A stretch of DNA of 64,000 nucleotides from Rufibacter tibetensis (GTDB taxonomy: Bacteria > Bacteroidota > Bacteroidia > Cytophagales > Hymenobacteraceae): NCBI RefSeq assembly GCF_001310085.1, contig NZ_CP012643.1, positions 62,001 to 126,000 of the forward strand, written 5' to 3'. Below the pieces are notes generated by a model. That model had not been told where the DNA came from and ran no database searches. It worked only from the letters and a program-made list of their open reading frames with translations. Made by a program: the position numbers and the translations under genes. Each line of letters starts with the position of its first letter. The stretch's first letter is position 1. Positions 41,301 to 51,762 of this stretch are shown here, in pieces.

Positions 41301-43850
41301 ATGTCACCTACTTTCTCAATTTCTCATTTACCTGATTTACCCGTCAAAGAAGCCCTGCCGCGGCTGGTCTCTTCTTTAGAAAACAGCTCCCGGGCAGTCT
41401 TGGAAGCGCCTCCGGGCGCAGGTAAAACCACCCTGGTTCCCTTAGCCTTGTTAGATACCTCATGGCGTAACGAGGGCAAAATCATCATGCTGGAACCCCG
41501 CCGGTTAGCGGCCCGGGCAGCAGCCCAGCGCATGTCTGACCTGCTGGGCGAGGAAGTGGGCCAGACGGTAGGCTATTGGGTGCGGATGGAGCACATTGTA
41601 TCTGACATAACCAAGATAGAAGTAGTTACAGAAGGAATTCTAACCCGCTTGCTCCAGAGTGACCCAGGCTTGGAGGGAGTGGCTGCTATCATTTTTGACG
41701 AGTTTCACGAAAGGAGCCTGCAAGCCGATGTGGGGTTAGCCTTGGCCTTGGATGCGCAGGCGGTACTACGGCCTGACCTTCGGCTGTTGGTCATGAGTGC
41801 GACCTTAGATGCTACGTCTGTGGCTAATTGGCTGGAAGCTCCCGTGGTCAAAAGCGAAGGTCGGCAGTTCCCGGTAGAGACGCACTATCTCTCCCCCGCC
41901 GAGATGGCTTCGGCCGGACAAAGACCCGCCGAGCGTTTAACGAACCTTTTACCGAAATCCATCCGGAAAGCCCTGGAAGAAGAACCCGAAGGAGATGTGC
42001 TGGTCTTCTTACCCGGCATGGGCGAGATGCGTCGGGTGGCGCAGGCTCTGGAGGGAAAACTAGCCTCCACCATAGACCTTCACCTGCTGCACGGAGATCT
42101 GAACCTCACGCAACAACTTGCCGCCATCAGGCCTGCTCCCGCGGGAAGGCGCAAGATAGTATTGGCCACAAGCATTGCCGAAACCAGCTTAACCATTGAA
42201 GGCGTGAAAGTGGTCATTGATGGAGGATACTCCCGCGTGCCTAAATTCGTGCCCCGCATCGGGCTGACCACCCTGACGACCATTCCAGTTTCCAGAGCCG
42301 CCGCTGACCAGCGCCGAGGCCGGGCTGGCCGGTTGGGACCCGGCGTTTGTTACCGCATGTGGTCCTCCGCCGACCAACTGCAACTAGCCGACCGACAGAC
42401 ACCTGAAATATGTGAGGCAGATTTAACTGGTTTGGCCCTGGAGTTATCTATCTGGGGAGCTCAGGACCCGAATGATTTGAAGTGGCTGGATACGCCTCCC
42501 CCAGCAGCTTTGGGATTAGCCCGTGATCTTCTGATCCGGTTAGAAGCCCTTGATAAAACCGGAAAACCCACCGCCCACGGGAAAGCCTTAGCCGCGCTCG
42601 GACTTTCTCCCCGCTTAGGCCATTTGGTGGTGCGGGGGCATGCGTTAGGCCTGGGTACCACCGCCTGTGATTTAGCTGCCCTGCTTTCAGACCGCGATGT
42701 CTTAAAACCCATGCAGATTTCCTGGGCAGATCCGCTGCCGGACCTCACGCTACGGTTAGAAATACTAGACGGACATAACCCTCCAACGCCCGGCTACGTG
42801 GTAGATGCCAATACTGTCCGCAAAATCCGGGAGCAGGCCCAGAACCTGCGACAGCGCATCCGGGAGAAAAGAAGTCCCATCAACTTTGGCGCGGTGGGAC
42901 TCTTAACCGCCCTGGCGTATCCTGACCGACTGGCCCAGCGGGAAACCTCCGGCCGCATTCGCCTCATTTCTGGTCAACGCGCCACCTTGCAGACGGAGCT
43001 GTTCGGCGAAGCGGAGTTCTACGCCATTGCCCACATGGAACTAGGGTCCAAACCCAGGGTATTGTCTGCGGCTCCGGTAAGTAAAGAAGAACTGCTCACC
43101 CACTTTGCGGGCCAACTGGAACGGGTAGAGGAAGTTCGGTATGATGCTTCCACGGAAAAGGTCATCGCCCGGCAGATTACCCGCATGGGGGCACTGACCC
43201 TGGAGGAAACCACCATTACGAACCCTAACCAGGAGTTGGTTGCCCAAGCCCTATTACAAGCTTTAAAAGAAAAAGGCATTGAACGGTTTCCCTGGTCAGA
43301 GGAAGCCCAAAAGACTTTAAAACGGCTGACGTTTCTCCACCAACTTTTTCCGGAACAATGGCCTGATGTCTCCGAAGAGGCTATGGACAATACCATGGAA
43401 GAATGGCTGTTACCGCATTTACTAGGTCTACGCACCCTGGAACAGGTAAGCAAACTTGACTTCAAGGAAATTCTTCTGGCTGATCTTTCCTGGGAGCAAC
43501 GGCAGGAAATGGACCGCTTGGCTCCTTCGCACCTGGAGGTTCCCAGCGGCTCCCGGATTGGTGTGGATTATACAGACCCTGCTACTCCTGTATTGGCGGT
43601 TCGACTACAGGAAGTCTTCGGAATGCTGGACACGCCGAACGTTGGTGGTGGAAAGGTGCCAGTCCTGATGCATCTGCTCTCCCCTGCTTCCCGGCCTGTG
43701 CAAGTGACGCGGGACTTACGGAGTTTCTGGAGCACCGGGTATTTTGACGTCCGCAAAGACCTGAGGGGCCGCTACCCGAAACACCACTGGCCGGATGATC
43801 CACTCTCAGCGCCTCCCACCCGAGGAACTAAAAAGAGGCCTCAACCATGA
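41301..43850 (+). CDS. hrpB: ATP-dependent helicase HrpB
   Basis: The 849-residue protein is a DEAH/DExH helicase of the HrpB type. It shows APPGAGKTTLVPLALL (Walker A, about residues 36-51), MLEPRRLAARAAAQRM, IIFDEFHERSLQADVGLAL (DEFH box), VMSATLD, VLVFLPGMGEMRRV, IAETSLTIEGVKVVIDGG and QRRGRAGRLGPGVCYRMWS. The long C-terminal half carries the HrpB-specific region ending in DLRGRYPKHHWPDDPLSAPPTRGTKK, which is diagnostic. The length is typical for HrpB (about 820-850). Its biological role in bacteria is poorly known. It is probably monocistronic, with a shared terminator downstream. It is GC-richer than the accessory block. Confidence 0.94.
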   Translation: MSPTFSISHLPDLPVKEALPRLVSSLENSSRAVLEAPPGAGKTTLVPLALLDTSWRNEGKIIMLEPRRLAARAAAQRMSDLLGEEVGQTVGYWVRMEHIVSDITKIEVVTEGILTRLLQSDPGLEGVAAIIFDEFHERSLQADVGLALALDAQAVLRPDLRLLVMSATLDATSVANWLEAPVVKSEGRQFPVETHYLSPAEMASAGQRPAERLTNLLPKSIRKALEEEPEGDVLVFLPGMGEMRRVAQALEGKLASTIDLHLLHGDLNLTQQLAAIRPAPAGRRKIVLATSIAETSLTIEGVKVVIDGGYSRVPKFVPRIGLTTLTTIPVSRAAADQRRGRAGRLGPGVCYRMWSSADQLQLADRQTPEICEADLTGLALELSIWGAQDPNDLKWLDTPPPAALGLARDLLIRLEALDKTGKPTAHGKALAALGLSPRLGHLVVRGHALGLGTTACDLAALLSDRDVLKPMQISWADPLPDLTLRLEILDGHNPPTPGYVVDANTVRKIREQAQNLRQRIREKRSPINFGAVGLLTALAYPDRLAQRETSGRIRLISGQRATLQTELFGEAEFYAIAHMELGSKPRVLSAAPVSKEELLTHFAGQLERVEEVRYDASTEKVIARQITRMGALTLEETTITNPNQELVAQALLQALKEKGIERFPWSEEAQKTLKRLTFLHQLFPEQWPDVSEEAMDNTMEEWLLPHLLGLRTLEQVSKLDFKEILLADLSWEQRQEMDRLAPSHLEVPSGSRIGVDYTDPATPVLAVRLQEVFGMLDTPNVGGGKVPVLMHLLSPASRPVQVTRDLRSFWSTGYFDVRKDLRGRYPKHHWPDDPLSAPPTRGTKKRPQP

Positions 43851-43987
43851 GTCATCTTAGGCCAATTAGATAATTGGTTTGAATCGCCCTCAGTAAACTT
43901 CTGATACGAAGTTCATAGCTGGCAATTTCAACTGTCTTACCATCAAATAAAAGAGAGCTTTAAAGCTGTTTTCTTTAAACCAAGCTT

Positions 43988-44029
43988 AAAACAACAAAGG
44001 GAAAGCAAATGCTTTCCCTTTGTTGTTTT
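43988..44029. terminator. Bidirectional intrinsic terminator, hrpB / small membrane protein
   Basis: A perfect 19-bp stem (43988-44006 with 44011-44029) has an AAAT loop and A/T flanks on both sides, between convergent genes. Confidence 0.9.
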
Positions 44030-44044
44030 TGTAGATCAGCCGAA

Positions 44045-44371
44045 TTACTTTCCAGCGTTTCTTACCTCAGCATTGGCACCTTCAGGGCGCTCTGGTCCGT
44101 CTTTTTCGCCGTCAGATCCTTTTACTTTTACCAGTTTGTTGTAAAGTCCTAATAGCAGGAAAGGAGCTGGCCACTGTCCGACGAACAGCGCTTCGTCATC
44201 CTTTTTCATGATTTTCAAGGTAGCCGACACCGCCATAGAGCCAAGTGCGGCCCATAGGAAAAGGTCAGAAGGTAACTTGGCAGTATACTCTTCAATACTA
44301 CGAGCTACTGGTCCTTCTTTATGGTCTGGGTTGTAGTTATCAGCTGCTTCTTTGATGCTTGATGCGTCCAT
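44045..44371 (-). CDS. Small membrane protein, 108 residues
   Basis: The protein has a charged N-terminus, two hydrophobic segments (about residues 37-53, LFLWAALGSMAVSATL, and 68-80, APFLLLGLYNKLV) separated by KKDDEALF, and a charged C-terminal tail rich in Gly, Glu and Pro (GSDGEKDGPERPEG). It is probably an inner-membrane hairpin protein. I do not recognise a characterised family. It stands alone, convergent with hrpB. Confidence 0.7.
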   Translation of the reverse strand: MDASSIKEAADNYNPDHKEGPVARSIEEYTAKLPSDLFLWAALGSMAVSATLKIMKKDDEALFVGQWPAPFLLLGLYNKLVKVKGSDGEKDGPERPEGANAEVRNAGK

Positions 44372-44763
44372 AGTTTTATTAGATTAAAATTTGTGGTACA
44401 TGAGTATCAAAACGTAGGAAACATTTATAGGGTTTGATAAAATGCACAAGAAGTGGAGTAGAACTAATTATTAAAGTATAGGCCACTTAGCTGAAGGAAG
44501 GGGATATTGCTGATGTTACCTTATTGAACACTCAGTTCTTTGCAATCCCTTTTATAAGAAATGGTCATAGAACCTGGTAGGAGTTCATAAACAAGCCACG
44601 TGAAGAAAGGCATACTTCAATAGCCTCAAGTGGTGTTCACGTCTGAAACCAAAATGAATGCATTTCAAGAGATAAGATAATCCGCTTCAAATTTCAAGTC
44701 GTGATTTGAAGCCGTTTCACAAAAAACAGCTTCAAAAACCACAAGAAGTCACCAGCGTTATTT
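44372..44763. other. Intergenic region between small membrane protein and MBL hydrolase
   Basis: A 9-bp inverted repeat (44684-44692 with 44704-44712) is present but lacks a T-tract. Nothing else is recognised. Confidence 0.4.
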
Positions 44764-45630
44764 TTAGAACAGCTCCAGGGAAAGCTGGCTTGTTTGTGGC
44801 TTCTGTTTAGAAACGGCTTTCAGTTTTGGGGTATATACTGGAGCACTGGGGACAGCCACTGGTTCACCTTTTATATGATACACGGTTGTTTCTTCATAGC
44901 GGGAGGCAACCACCACTTGGGTAGTCTCGGCGTGGGCTGTAAACAACTCCTTTACCAGTTTAGGACAGTTATTGTCTTTGGAGAGGTGCCCTAACAGCAC
45001 ATGGCTCATAAAGGCGGGTTTATAAGCGGTGAACAGCGCCAGCGCTTGACGGTTTGAAAGGTGACCGTAGTTTCCTCTTATGCGCACTTTAAGGTGGTAA
45101 GGGTAATGGCCCTTGTCCAGCAGATCATCATCGTAGTTTGTTTCCAAGAACGCGGCATGGCATTGCTGAAACTGGTGGATGACGTGGTCACAAGGAGATC
45201 CTATATCGGTGAACACACCCACGTTGATGCCCATGCAGGAAATGATGAAGCTGTGCGGATCTGCGGCATCATGGAATTTTGGAAAACCAGAGATTGACAA
45301 GTTTCCTACCTGAATGGGATCGTACGCCTGAAATGGTCTGACCAACTGTCTATCTACTCCAACCCGCATGTTGCCCAACGTAGCCGTTGTGATATAAACC
45401 GGCAACTGGTACTTCTTGGCTAATACCGGAAGGCCTTTGATGTGATCAGAATGCTCATGAGAAATGAAAATGGCTTTCACCTTCTCCATGGAAAGCCCCT
45501 GCCGCTTCATCCGGGTCTCGGTTTCACGGCAAGATATGCCCGCATCTACCAATACTGCTTCCTCCTCATTGCCAATGTAATAGCAATTTCCGTTACTCCC
45601 CGACGCCACTGATGAAATGATCAACCCCAT
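44764..45630 (-). CDS. MBL-fold metallo-hydrolase (YycJ/WalJ-like)
   Basis: The 288-residue protein is a metallo-beta-lactamase fold hydrolase with the ligand motif SHEHSDH (about residues 57-63), a further Asp in GVFTDIGSP and His in YGHLSNRQAL and MSHVLLGHLSKDNN. The start GLIISSVASGSNGNCYYI is characteristic of the YycJ/WalJ family. That family is proposed to act as a nuclease and, in Firmicutes, is linked to coordination of replication and cell division. The last 45 residues (from AVPSAPVYTPKLK) form a basic, low-complexity tail not needed for the fold. It is monocistronic on its strand. Confidence 0.87.
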   Translation of the reverse strand: MGLIISSVASGSNGNCYYIGNEEEAVLVDAGISCRETETRMKRQGLSMEKVKAIFISHEHSDHIKGLPVLAKKYQLPVYITTATLGNMRVGVDRQLVRPFQAYDPIQVGNLSISGFPKFHDAADPHSFIISCMGINVGVFTDIGSPCDHVIHQFQQCHAAFLETNYDDDLLDKGHYPYHLKVRIRGNYGHLSNRQALALFTAYKPAFMSHVLLGHLSKDNNCPKLVKELFTAHAETTQVVVASRYEETTVYHIKGEPVAVPSAPVYTPKLKAVSKQKPQTSQLSLELF

Positions 45631-45776
45631 AGACTTACAAAATTAAGGTAAGTTTATTTGATTTTCCCTGCTCTTTTAAAAGCAATTCAAATTTTCAACA
45701 GAGCTTATTGATTAACATATTTTCTAAACTAAACACTATGGAGGATGAAATAAGATTTTACCTAATGGATTCAACT

Positions 45777-46808
45777 TCACTTAGCCTGAGAAGATCCGCG
45801 GGGAAGCAGGATTGGATCCAGGACTAAGCGTTCAGGGGTAGCACCGTAATAGTCTTTGGTCCCGATGAGCTTCAATAAAAGATGAGCCGTTTCCTCTCCC
45901 ATCCTAATGGTTTGTTGGTCTACGGTAGAAAGCGAAGGCGTCACAAAAGCGCCGAAAGCCTCATTCGCGAAACCCATAATCCCTATTTCTTCCGGTACTT
46001 TCACGCCTTTTTCCAGCAGAACCTGCAGTGCCCCCATGGCCGTATAGTCCTCTGCCGCAAACACTGCATCAAACGGCACCTGCTGGTCTAATAACTGTTG
46101 CACAGAGGCTTTCCCAAAGTCCAAAGACAACTTGCCTTTGAAGATCATGTTTTCCTGCAGCGGTAGATTATACTTTTGCAGCGCATCATGGTAGCCCCTG
46201 TAACGCTCCTTGAAAATGGTCAGGTTTTGATCTGAGGTAAAGTGCGCGATGCTCTTGTAGCCCTGGCTGATTAAGTGCTCGGTGGCTACAAAGCCTGCCT
46301 GGTAGTCGTTGATGGTAACAGAAGGCACCGGTAAATCATTGATGGCCCGGTCGAAAAACAACAGCGGCACCTGACGTTTGCTGATCTGCTCATAAAACTC
46401 CCGTACTTCCACTTCACCAGACACTGAAGAGATAATGGCATCTACCCTGGACTGGAGAAACGTTTCAATACCCTTTTTCTCCTGTGAAAGCGACTCACCG
46501 GTTTGGTACAAGAGCATGCTGTATCCATTCTCATTCATCACCCGCTCAATGCCGTGCACCACAGAACTGAAGAAACTGGTGTCCAGACTAGGCACAATAA
46601 TCCCGATGACGTTGGTCCGCCCCGACCGTAGAGAGGAAGCCAATTTGTTTTGCTGGTAATTCAATCGCTTGGCGGTCTCCAGCACAGCTACTTTGGTGGC
46701 TGCACTAATAGCGGGATGGTCATTCAAGGCCCGCGCTACCGTGGAGAACGTTACATCCAGTTCCCGGGCAATATCGTGTATAGTGGTTTTCTTCTGTTTC
46801 TCTGCCAT
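45777..46808 (-). CDS. LacI-family transcriptional regulator of the xylose/xylan locus
   Basis: The 343-residue protein has an N-terminal LacI helix-turn-helix (TTIHDIARELDVTFSTVARALNDHPAISAATKVAV) and hinge (RSGRTNVIGIIVP), then a periplasmic-binding-protein-like effector domain. The layout and length are standard. It is divergent from xylBAE, with a 14-bp perfect palindrome (47089-47102) between them of the kind bound by LacI dimers, so it most likely controls xylBAE and perhaps the rest of the locus. The effector, xylose or an oligosaccharide, is an inference. It could repress or activate. Confidence 0.9.
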   Translation of the reverse strand: MAEKQKKTTIHDIARELDVTFSTVARALNDHPAISAATKVAVLETAKRLNYQQNKLASSLRSGRTNVIGIIVPSLDTSFFSSVVHGIERVMNENGYSMLLYQTGESLSQEKKGIETFLQSRVDAIISSVSGEVEVREFYEQISKRQVPLLFFDRAINDLPVPSVTINDYQAGFVATEHLISQGYKSIAHFTSDQNLTIFKERYRGYHDALQKYNLPLQENMIFKGKLSLDFGKASVQQLLDQQVPFDAVFAAEDYTAMGALQVLLEKGVKVPEEIGIMGFANEAFGAFVTPSLSTVDQQTIRMGEETAHLLLKLIGTKDYYGATPERLVLDPILLPRGSSQAK

Positions 46809-47186
46809 GCTAGGATTTAGGCTCTACCTGCTCCTTTAAAAGTTCTTAAAGTTATTTAGAATACTTTGCTTTTTCAGCACCTTTTATAACAAAGCACTGC
46901 AAACCAGCAGGGTAAAAAGGAAGCTTTTACACAAGGTTGGAAATGGAGTTGAAAGTAAATACCTAACATTAAAAGAGTTAGATATTTGATGATTTAGTTC
47001 TTCTGAACATAAAATCAGTTCTTTTTACCAAAAAACGCCTCTTTTTAGGCTTAAAATTTTCTAATCTGGAAAATAAACCCTAAACTTATGCCAACGTTGG
47101 CACAAAGACTTATCTGATCTACACTCGTAAGAATGATTTATTCTTTGCCCACAGTCAGAATTGGTCTTTTAGTAACATAGCTTTAT
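46809..47186. other. Divergent regulatory region, lacI-type gene / xylB
   Basis: It contains the palindromic operator at 47089-47102. A TATTCTTTG stretch at 47139-47147 loosely resembles a -7 element with one extra base and is about 40 bases before xylB. Confidence 0.6.
47089..47102. promoter_or_regulatory. Perfect palindrome TGCCAACGTTGGCA, likely LacI-family operator
   Basis: This 14-base perfect dyad with a central CG is the hallmark of LacI/PurR-type operators. It lies about 85 bases before xylB and 280 before the regulator gene. Its position upstream of the candidate xylB -7 element could fit repression or activation. Confidence 0.7.
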
Positions 47187-48668
47187 ATGCTCTTATTAGG
47201 AATAGACGTAGGCACCTCCTCCATCAAAGCCTCAGTGGTAGACGCAGCCACCCAAAAGCCACTGGCTTCTGCCCAGTATCCCGAAACGGAATCCAAAATC
47301 AATTCGCTGCAGCAAGGTTGGGCCGAACAGTCCCCTGAAATGTGGTGGGAGCACGCCCAGAAAGCCATTCAGAAAGTAAATGCCACCGGCGCTTACAACC
47401 CACAAGACATTGGGGCCATTGGAATTGCCTACCAGATGCACGGGCTGGTGATTGTAGACCAGAACCAGGAAATGCTGCGTGAATCCATCATCTGGTGCGA
47501 TAGCCGTGCCGTGCCATACGGCCAGAAAGCACTGGAGCACATTGGACAGGAACAAAGCCTTTCACGCCTGCTCAACTCACCGGGTAACTTCACTGCCGCC
47601 AAATTGGCCTGGGTGAAGGAAAACGAGCCCGAAACGTTCAGCAAAATCCACAAGATCATGCTGCCTGGCGATTACATTGCCATGAAGCTGACCGGCGAGA
47701 TCACCACCAGTGTATCTGCCTTGTCAGAAGGGATCTTCTGGGATTTTCAGAAAGACGAGGTTTCCCAAGATGTGATGAACTTCTTCGGCTTCAGTCCTGA
47801 CATCATTCCGGAGGTACGGCCTTTGTTTACTTCGCACGGGGAGGTAAAACCGGAGATTGCTTCTGCTCTGTCCTTGAAGGCAGGCATACCAGTAGCTTAC
47901 AAATCTGGTGACCAACCCAACAATGCGCTTTCTTTGAACGTGCTGAACCCCGGTGAAGTAGCGGCTACGGCAGGTACTTCGGGTGTGATTTATGGGGTGA
48001 GCGACCAATTGGTGTATGACCCGCAATCCCGCGTGAACACTTTTGCGCACGTGAACTACACGCCAGATTCTAAGAGGGTAGGCGTGCTCATGAACATCAA
48101 CGGTACGGGCATCATGAACAGCTGGATAAAGGAAAACATGGGGCAAGGCCTCTCCTATCCGCAAATGAACGAGGAAGCGTTGAAAACTCCGGTGGGCAGC
48201 AACGGGCTGCGCATCTTCCCTTTCGGAAATGGGGCCGAGCGCGTGTTCAACAACCGGATTATCGGGGCGCAGTTCCACAACCTGGATTTTAACCTACATA
48301 CCAAAGCCCATATCTTCCGGGCAGTGCAGGAAGGCATTGCCTTTACGTTCCGCTACGGCTTAGACATCATGCGTGAAAACGGCATGAACCCTAGCGTCAT
48401 CAGAGCAGGAAACGCGAACATGTTCCTGAGCGGACTGTTCTCTGAAGCTTTTGTGAATGCCACGGGCGTGCCAGTGGAATTGTACCAGAACGACGGTAGC
48501 GTAGGCGCTGCCTTAGGGGCCGGTATCGGCGCCAAAGCATTTGCCTCGGCGCAGGAAGCTTTTAGCCGTTTTGAACGATTAAGAGTGATTGAACCCACCC
48601 AGACCGAAATCTACGAAGCAGCTTACCAGGATTGGAAAGCTTTATTATTAAAACAACTGAGTAACTAA
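47187..48668 (+). CDS. xylB: Xylulokinase
   Basis: The 493-residue FGGY-family sugar kinase phosphorylates D-xylulose to xylulose-5-phosphate. It shows the ATPase phosphate-1 loop [18 protein letters not shown] at the N-terminus, [11 protein letters not shown] and [10 protein letters not shown] in the first half, and [10 protein letters not shown] plus [12 protein letters not shown] in the second. The family signature region is seen further on ([57 protein letters not shown]). Immediate neighbours xylA and xylE, with 28 and 36 bases of spacing, confirm the substrate. It is the first gene of the xylBAE operon, probably controlled from the upstream palindrome. Confidence 0.94.
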   Translation: MLLLGIDVGTSSIKASVVDAATQKPLASAQYPETESKINSLQQGWAEQSPEMWWEHAQKAIQKVNATGAYNPQDIGAIGIAYQMHGLVIVDQNQEMLRESIIWCDSRAVPYGQKALEHIGQEQSLSRLLNSPGNFTAAKLAWVKENEPETFSKIHKIMLPGDYIAMKLTGEITTSVSALSEGIFWDFQKDEVSQDVMNFFGFSPDIIPEVRPLFTSHGEVKPEIASALSLKAGIPVAYKSGDQPNNALSLNVLNPGEVAATAGTSGVIYGVSDQLVYDPQSRVNTFAHVNYTPDSKRVGVLMNINGTGIMNSWIKENMGQGLSYPQMNEEALKTPVGSNGLRIFPFGNGAERVFNNRIIGAQFHNLDFNLHTKAHIFRAVQEGIAFTFRYGLDIMRENGMNPSVIRAGNANMFLSGLFSEAFVNATGVPVELYQNDGSVGAALGAGIGAKAFASAQEAFSRFERLRVIEPTQTEIYEAAYQDWKALLLKQLSN

Positions 48669-48696
48669 TTTTTTTACCACCATACATCCAAAAATT

Positions 48697-50028
48697 ATGG
48701 CAAATCTCACCTTAGGAGACAGAGAATACTTTAAAGGAATTGGACAAATTAAGTTTGAAGGTCCGGAGTCTGACAACCCATTGGCATACCGTTGGTATGA
48801 TGAGAACCGCGTAGTAGCGGGCAAAACCTTGAAAGAGCATTTCAAGTTTTCAGTAGCCTACTGGCACTCGTTTAACGCTAACGGTACTGATCCATTTGGA
48901 GGTCCTACCTTGAACTTCGCCTGGGACGAAAGTTCAGACGTGATCACACGCGCCAAAGCCAAAATGGATGCTGCGTTTGAGTTCATCACCAAATTAGGTT
49001 TGCCGTATTACTGCTTCCACGATGTAGACGTGGTAGACTATGGCAATGACATCAATGAAAACGACCGTCGCCTGCAAACGATGGTGGAATATGCCAAGCA
49101 GAAGCAAGCCGAAAGCGGCGTGAAATTGCTTTGGGGAACTGCCAATGTCTTCTCACACGAGCGTTACATGAACGGAGCCTCTACTAACCCAGATTTCCAT
49201 GTGTTGGCCCATGCGGCAGCGCAGGTGAAAGGTGCTTTAGATGCTACTATTGCCTTAGGTGGCGAAAACTATGTGTTCTGGGGAGGTCGCGAAGGTTATA
49301 TGACCTTGTTGAACACCAACATGAAACGTGAGCAAGAGCACTTAGCTCGCTTCCTGCACTCGGCGAAAGATTACGCCCGGGCGCAAGGCTTCAAAGGTAC
49401 CTTCTTCATTGAGCCTAAGCCAATGGAGCCAACCAAACACCAGTATGACTATGACTGCGCTACCGTGATCGGGTTCCTGCGTCAGCATGACTTATTGGGG
49501 GATTTCAAAATCAACATCGAGGTAAACCACGCTACTTTGGCGGGCCACACCTTCCAGCACGAGTTACAAGTTGCCGCTGATGCCGGTGTACTGGGTTCTG
49601 TAGATGCTAACCGTGGTGATTACCAAAACGGCTGGGATACGGACCAGTTCCCGAATAACCTGAACGAACTGACTGAGTCCATGCTGATTTTCTTAGAGGC
49701 CGGTGGCTTGCAAGGTGGTGGTGTGAACTTTGACGCAAAAATCAGAAGAAACTCTACTGACCCAGCTGACTTGTTCTACGCCCACATTGGCGGTGCCGAT
49801 ACTTTCGCCCGTGCGTTGATCACGGCCGATAACATCCTGCAAAATTCAGACTATCGTCAAATCCGTCAGAACCGCTATGCGTCTTTTGACAGCGGCAAAG
49901 GCCAGGAATTTGAGCAAGGTAAACTGAAATTGGAAGACCTGCGCGCGTACGCCATAGAGCAAGGGGAGCCAACCCTACAAAGCGGTCGTCAGGAGTACCT
50001 GGAGAACTTAATCAATCGGTTTATCTAA
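48697..50028 (+). CDS. xylA: Xylose isomerase
   Basis: The 443-residue TIM-barrel enzyme interconverts D-xylose and D-xylulose. Diagnostic motifs are [10 protein letters not shown] (active-site His), [18 protein letters not shown] (metal Glu and Lys region), [18 protein letters not shown] and [17 protein letters not shown]. The length fits the longer class II enzymes (about 440). It follows xylB by 28 bases and precedes the transporter by 36, in one operon. Confidence 0.96.
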   Translation: MANLTLGDREYFKGIGQIKFEGPESDNPLAYRWYDENRVVAGKTLKEHFKFSVAYWHSFNANGTDPFGGPTLNFAWDESSDVITRAKAKMDAAFEFITKLGLPYYCFHDVDVVDYGNDINENDRRLQTMVEYAKQKQAESGVKLLWGTANVFSHERYMNGASTNPDFHVLAHAAAQVKGALDATIALGGENYVFWGGREGYMTLLNTNMKREQEHLARFLHSAKDYARAQGFKGTFFIEPKPMEPTKHQYDYDCATVIGFLRQHDLLGDFKINIEVNHATLAGHTFQHELQVAADAGVLGSVDANRGDYQNGWDTDQFPNNLNELTESMLIFLEAGGLQGGGVNFDAKIRRNSTDPADLFYAHIGGADTFARALITADNILQNSDYRQIRQNRYASFDSGKGQEFEQGKLKLEDLRAYAIEQGEPTLQSGRQEYLENLINRFI

Positions 50029-50064
50029 GCAAATCAAGGGATCTTACTCCTTTCCCAGTAACAT

Positions 50065-51510
50065 ATGATAAAGAACAATAAAGAAACAGCGGGGCAGAAC
50101 CTACCATATATTGCTGGGATAACCTTGATTGCCACCTTAGGGGGGTTACTCTTTGGGTACGATACAGCCGTTATCTCTGGCGCCGAAAAATCAGTTCAGG
50201 CGTATTTGATCACGGGTCAGGGGCTTAGTACTTGGGTGCATGGGGTTACCATTTCCAGTGCCCTTATTGGCTGTATCCTTGGGGGTGCCGTTTCAGGGGT
50301 CTTTTCCTCCAGAATGGGCCGGAAGAAGACGCTGATTATTGCGGCAATTCTGTTCTTGCTTTCGGCCTTGGGGTCTGGGTATCCGGAGTTCCTGTTCTTT
50401 GAAGAGGGCAACCCTACCATGGGGCTCCTGTACATGTTCAACTTTTACCGGATCATTGGGGGGATAGGCGTTGGGTTAGCCTCTGCCGTTTGCCCGGTCT
50501 ACATTGGAGAACTTGCCCCAGCCAACCTAAGAGGCAGGCTGGTTTCTTTGAACCAGTTTGCTATCATCTTTGGTATGCTGGTAGTGTACTTTGTGAACTG
50601 GGGAATTTCTAACGGGCAATCACCCGAATGGCTGAACGAGATTGGCTGGAGGTATATGTTTCTTTCTGAAGCAATTCCAGCCGCTCTGTTCGGGATTCTG
50701 ATGTTTTTCGTTCCAGAATCGCCCAGATATCTGAGCATGGTAAACAGAGACGAAGAGGCCTTGCAAATTCTGACCAAAGTAAACGGTCCGGATACTGCCA
50801 GAAGAATCTTCAGTGACATCAAGAACACGGTGGAGCATCATTCAAGCAACCTATGGTCTTACGGAAAAACGGTGATCTTCATTGGTATCCTTCTTTCTGT
50901 TTTCCAACAGTTTGTGGGTATCAATGTGGCGCTCTATTACGCTCCCAGAATCTTTGAAAGCATGGGAGCCGGTAAAGATGCTTCCATGCTGCAAACTGTG
51001 GTGATGGGGTTAGTGAACGTATTCTTTACGGTACTGGCCATCTTAACTGTTGACCGGTGGGGAAGAAAACCTTTGCTGATGGTAGGTTCCATAGGCATGG
51101 CCATTGGTATGTTTGCCATCTCAGCGCTTTCCTATTATGAAATCATAGGCATCAGCACGCTGGTGTTTATTATCATCTACACCGCTTCATTTATGATGTC
51201 CTGGGGACCCATCTGCTGGGTGTTGATCTCAGAAATTTTCCCTAACAAGATCAGGGGGAAAGCCGTGGCAGTTGCGGTGGCCGCTCAGTGGGCAGCCAAC
51301 TACTTCATCTCGGCTACTTATCCTTCCATGATGGAATACAGTGGTGCGGTTACTTATGGCTTCTACGGGGTCATGAGTGTGCTGTCTCTCTTATTTGTCT
51401 GGAAAATGATTCCAGAAACAAAAGGAAGATCCCTAGAAGATCTGGAAGCCCTTTGGCTTCCAGATTCTGAAGTACCTACAGAAAAAGCTTCCTTGGTTTC
51501 TAACCACTAA
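50065..51510 (+). CDS. xylE: Sugar porter family MFS transporter, xylose:H+ symporter-like
   Basis: The 481-residue protein has 12 membrane helices and sugar-porter signatures: LGGLLFGYDTAVISGAEKSV, SSRMGRKKTLIIA (MFS motif after helix 2), GIGVGLASAVCPVYIGELAPANLRGRLVSLNQ, VPESPRYL and PETKGRSLEDLE at the end. It closely resembles E. coli XylE-type transporters in layout. Its place directly after xylB and xylA makes xylose the likely substrate, although glucose or arabinose transport cannot be ruled out from sequence. It is the last gene of the operon, followed by a terminator. Confidence 0.88.
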   Translation: MIKNNKETAGQNLPYIAGITLIATLGGLLFGYDTAVISGAEKSVQAYLITGQGLSTWVHGVTISSALIGCILGGAVSGVFSSRMGRKKTLIIAAILFLLSALGSGYPEFLFFEEGNPTMGLLYMFNFYRIIGGIGVGLASAVCPVYIGELAPANLRGRLVSLNQFAIIFGMLVVYFVNWGISNGQSPEWLNEIGWRYMFLSEAIPAALFGILMFFVPESPRYLSMVNRDEEALQILTKVNGPDTARRIFSDIKNTVEHHSSNLWSYGKTVIFIGILLSVFQQFVGINVALYYAPRIFESMGAGKDASMLQTVVMGLVNVFFTVLAILTVDRWGRKPLLMVGSIGMAIGMFAISALSYYEIIGISTLVFIIIYTASFMMSWGPICWVLISEIFPNKIRGKAVAVAVAAQWAANYFISATYPSMMEYSGAVTYGFYGVMSVLSLLFVWKMIPETKGRSLEDLEALWLPDSEVPTEKASLVSNH

Positions 51511-51536
51511 AATTTTACTTCATGTGATTAAAACCG

Positions 51537-51570
51537 AATGGCTGTCTCTTTTGGAGGCAGCCATTTTCTT
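51537..51570 (+). terminator. Intrinsic terminator of xylBAE
   Basis: An 11-bp stem (51537-51547 with 51555-51565, one G-T pair) is followed by a T-rich run, 27 bases past the xylE stop. Confidence 0.82.
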
Positions 51571-51677
51571 TTTTCGGTACAGAATGGGTTTATGTTTTAG
51601 AAATAAAAAAGAATTTGTCCGGTGGTTTCTAAGCTACTTTCCAGATTTTGCTTCAAAAACCCTCTATACTCCAACAA

Positions 51678-51708
51678 AAAAATCAGGCCCTGAAAGAACC
51701 TGATTTTT
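51678..51708 (-). terminator. Intrinsic terminator of the transaldolase gene
   Basis: A 10-bp stem (51678-51687 with 51699-51708) has a T-run on the minus strand, 55 bases past the transaldolase stop. Confidence 0.7.
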
Positions 51709-51762
51709 ATTTGTTTTACGTGCCTTTTACAAAAAATAAGCAGGAAATAGGTAAGAAGCAGA

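Noticed and set aside
41164-41379. 71-residue open frame between the YciE-like gene and hrpB
   Set aside because: It spans the terminator hairpin and overlaps the hrpB start in another frame.
44684-44712. 9-bp inverted repeat as a terminator
   Set aside because: There is no T-tract on either strand and it lies far from any gene end.
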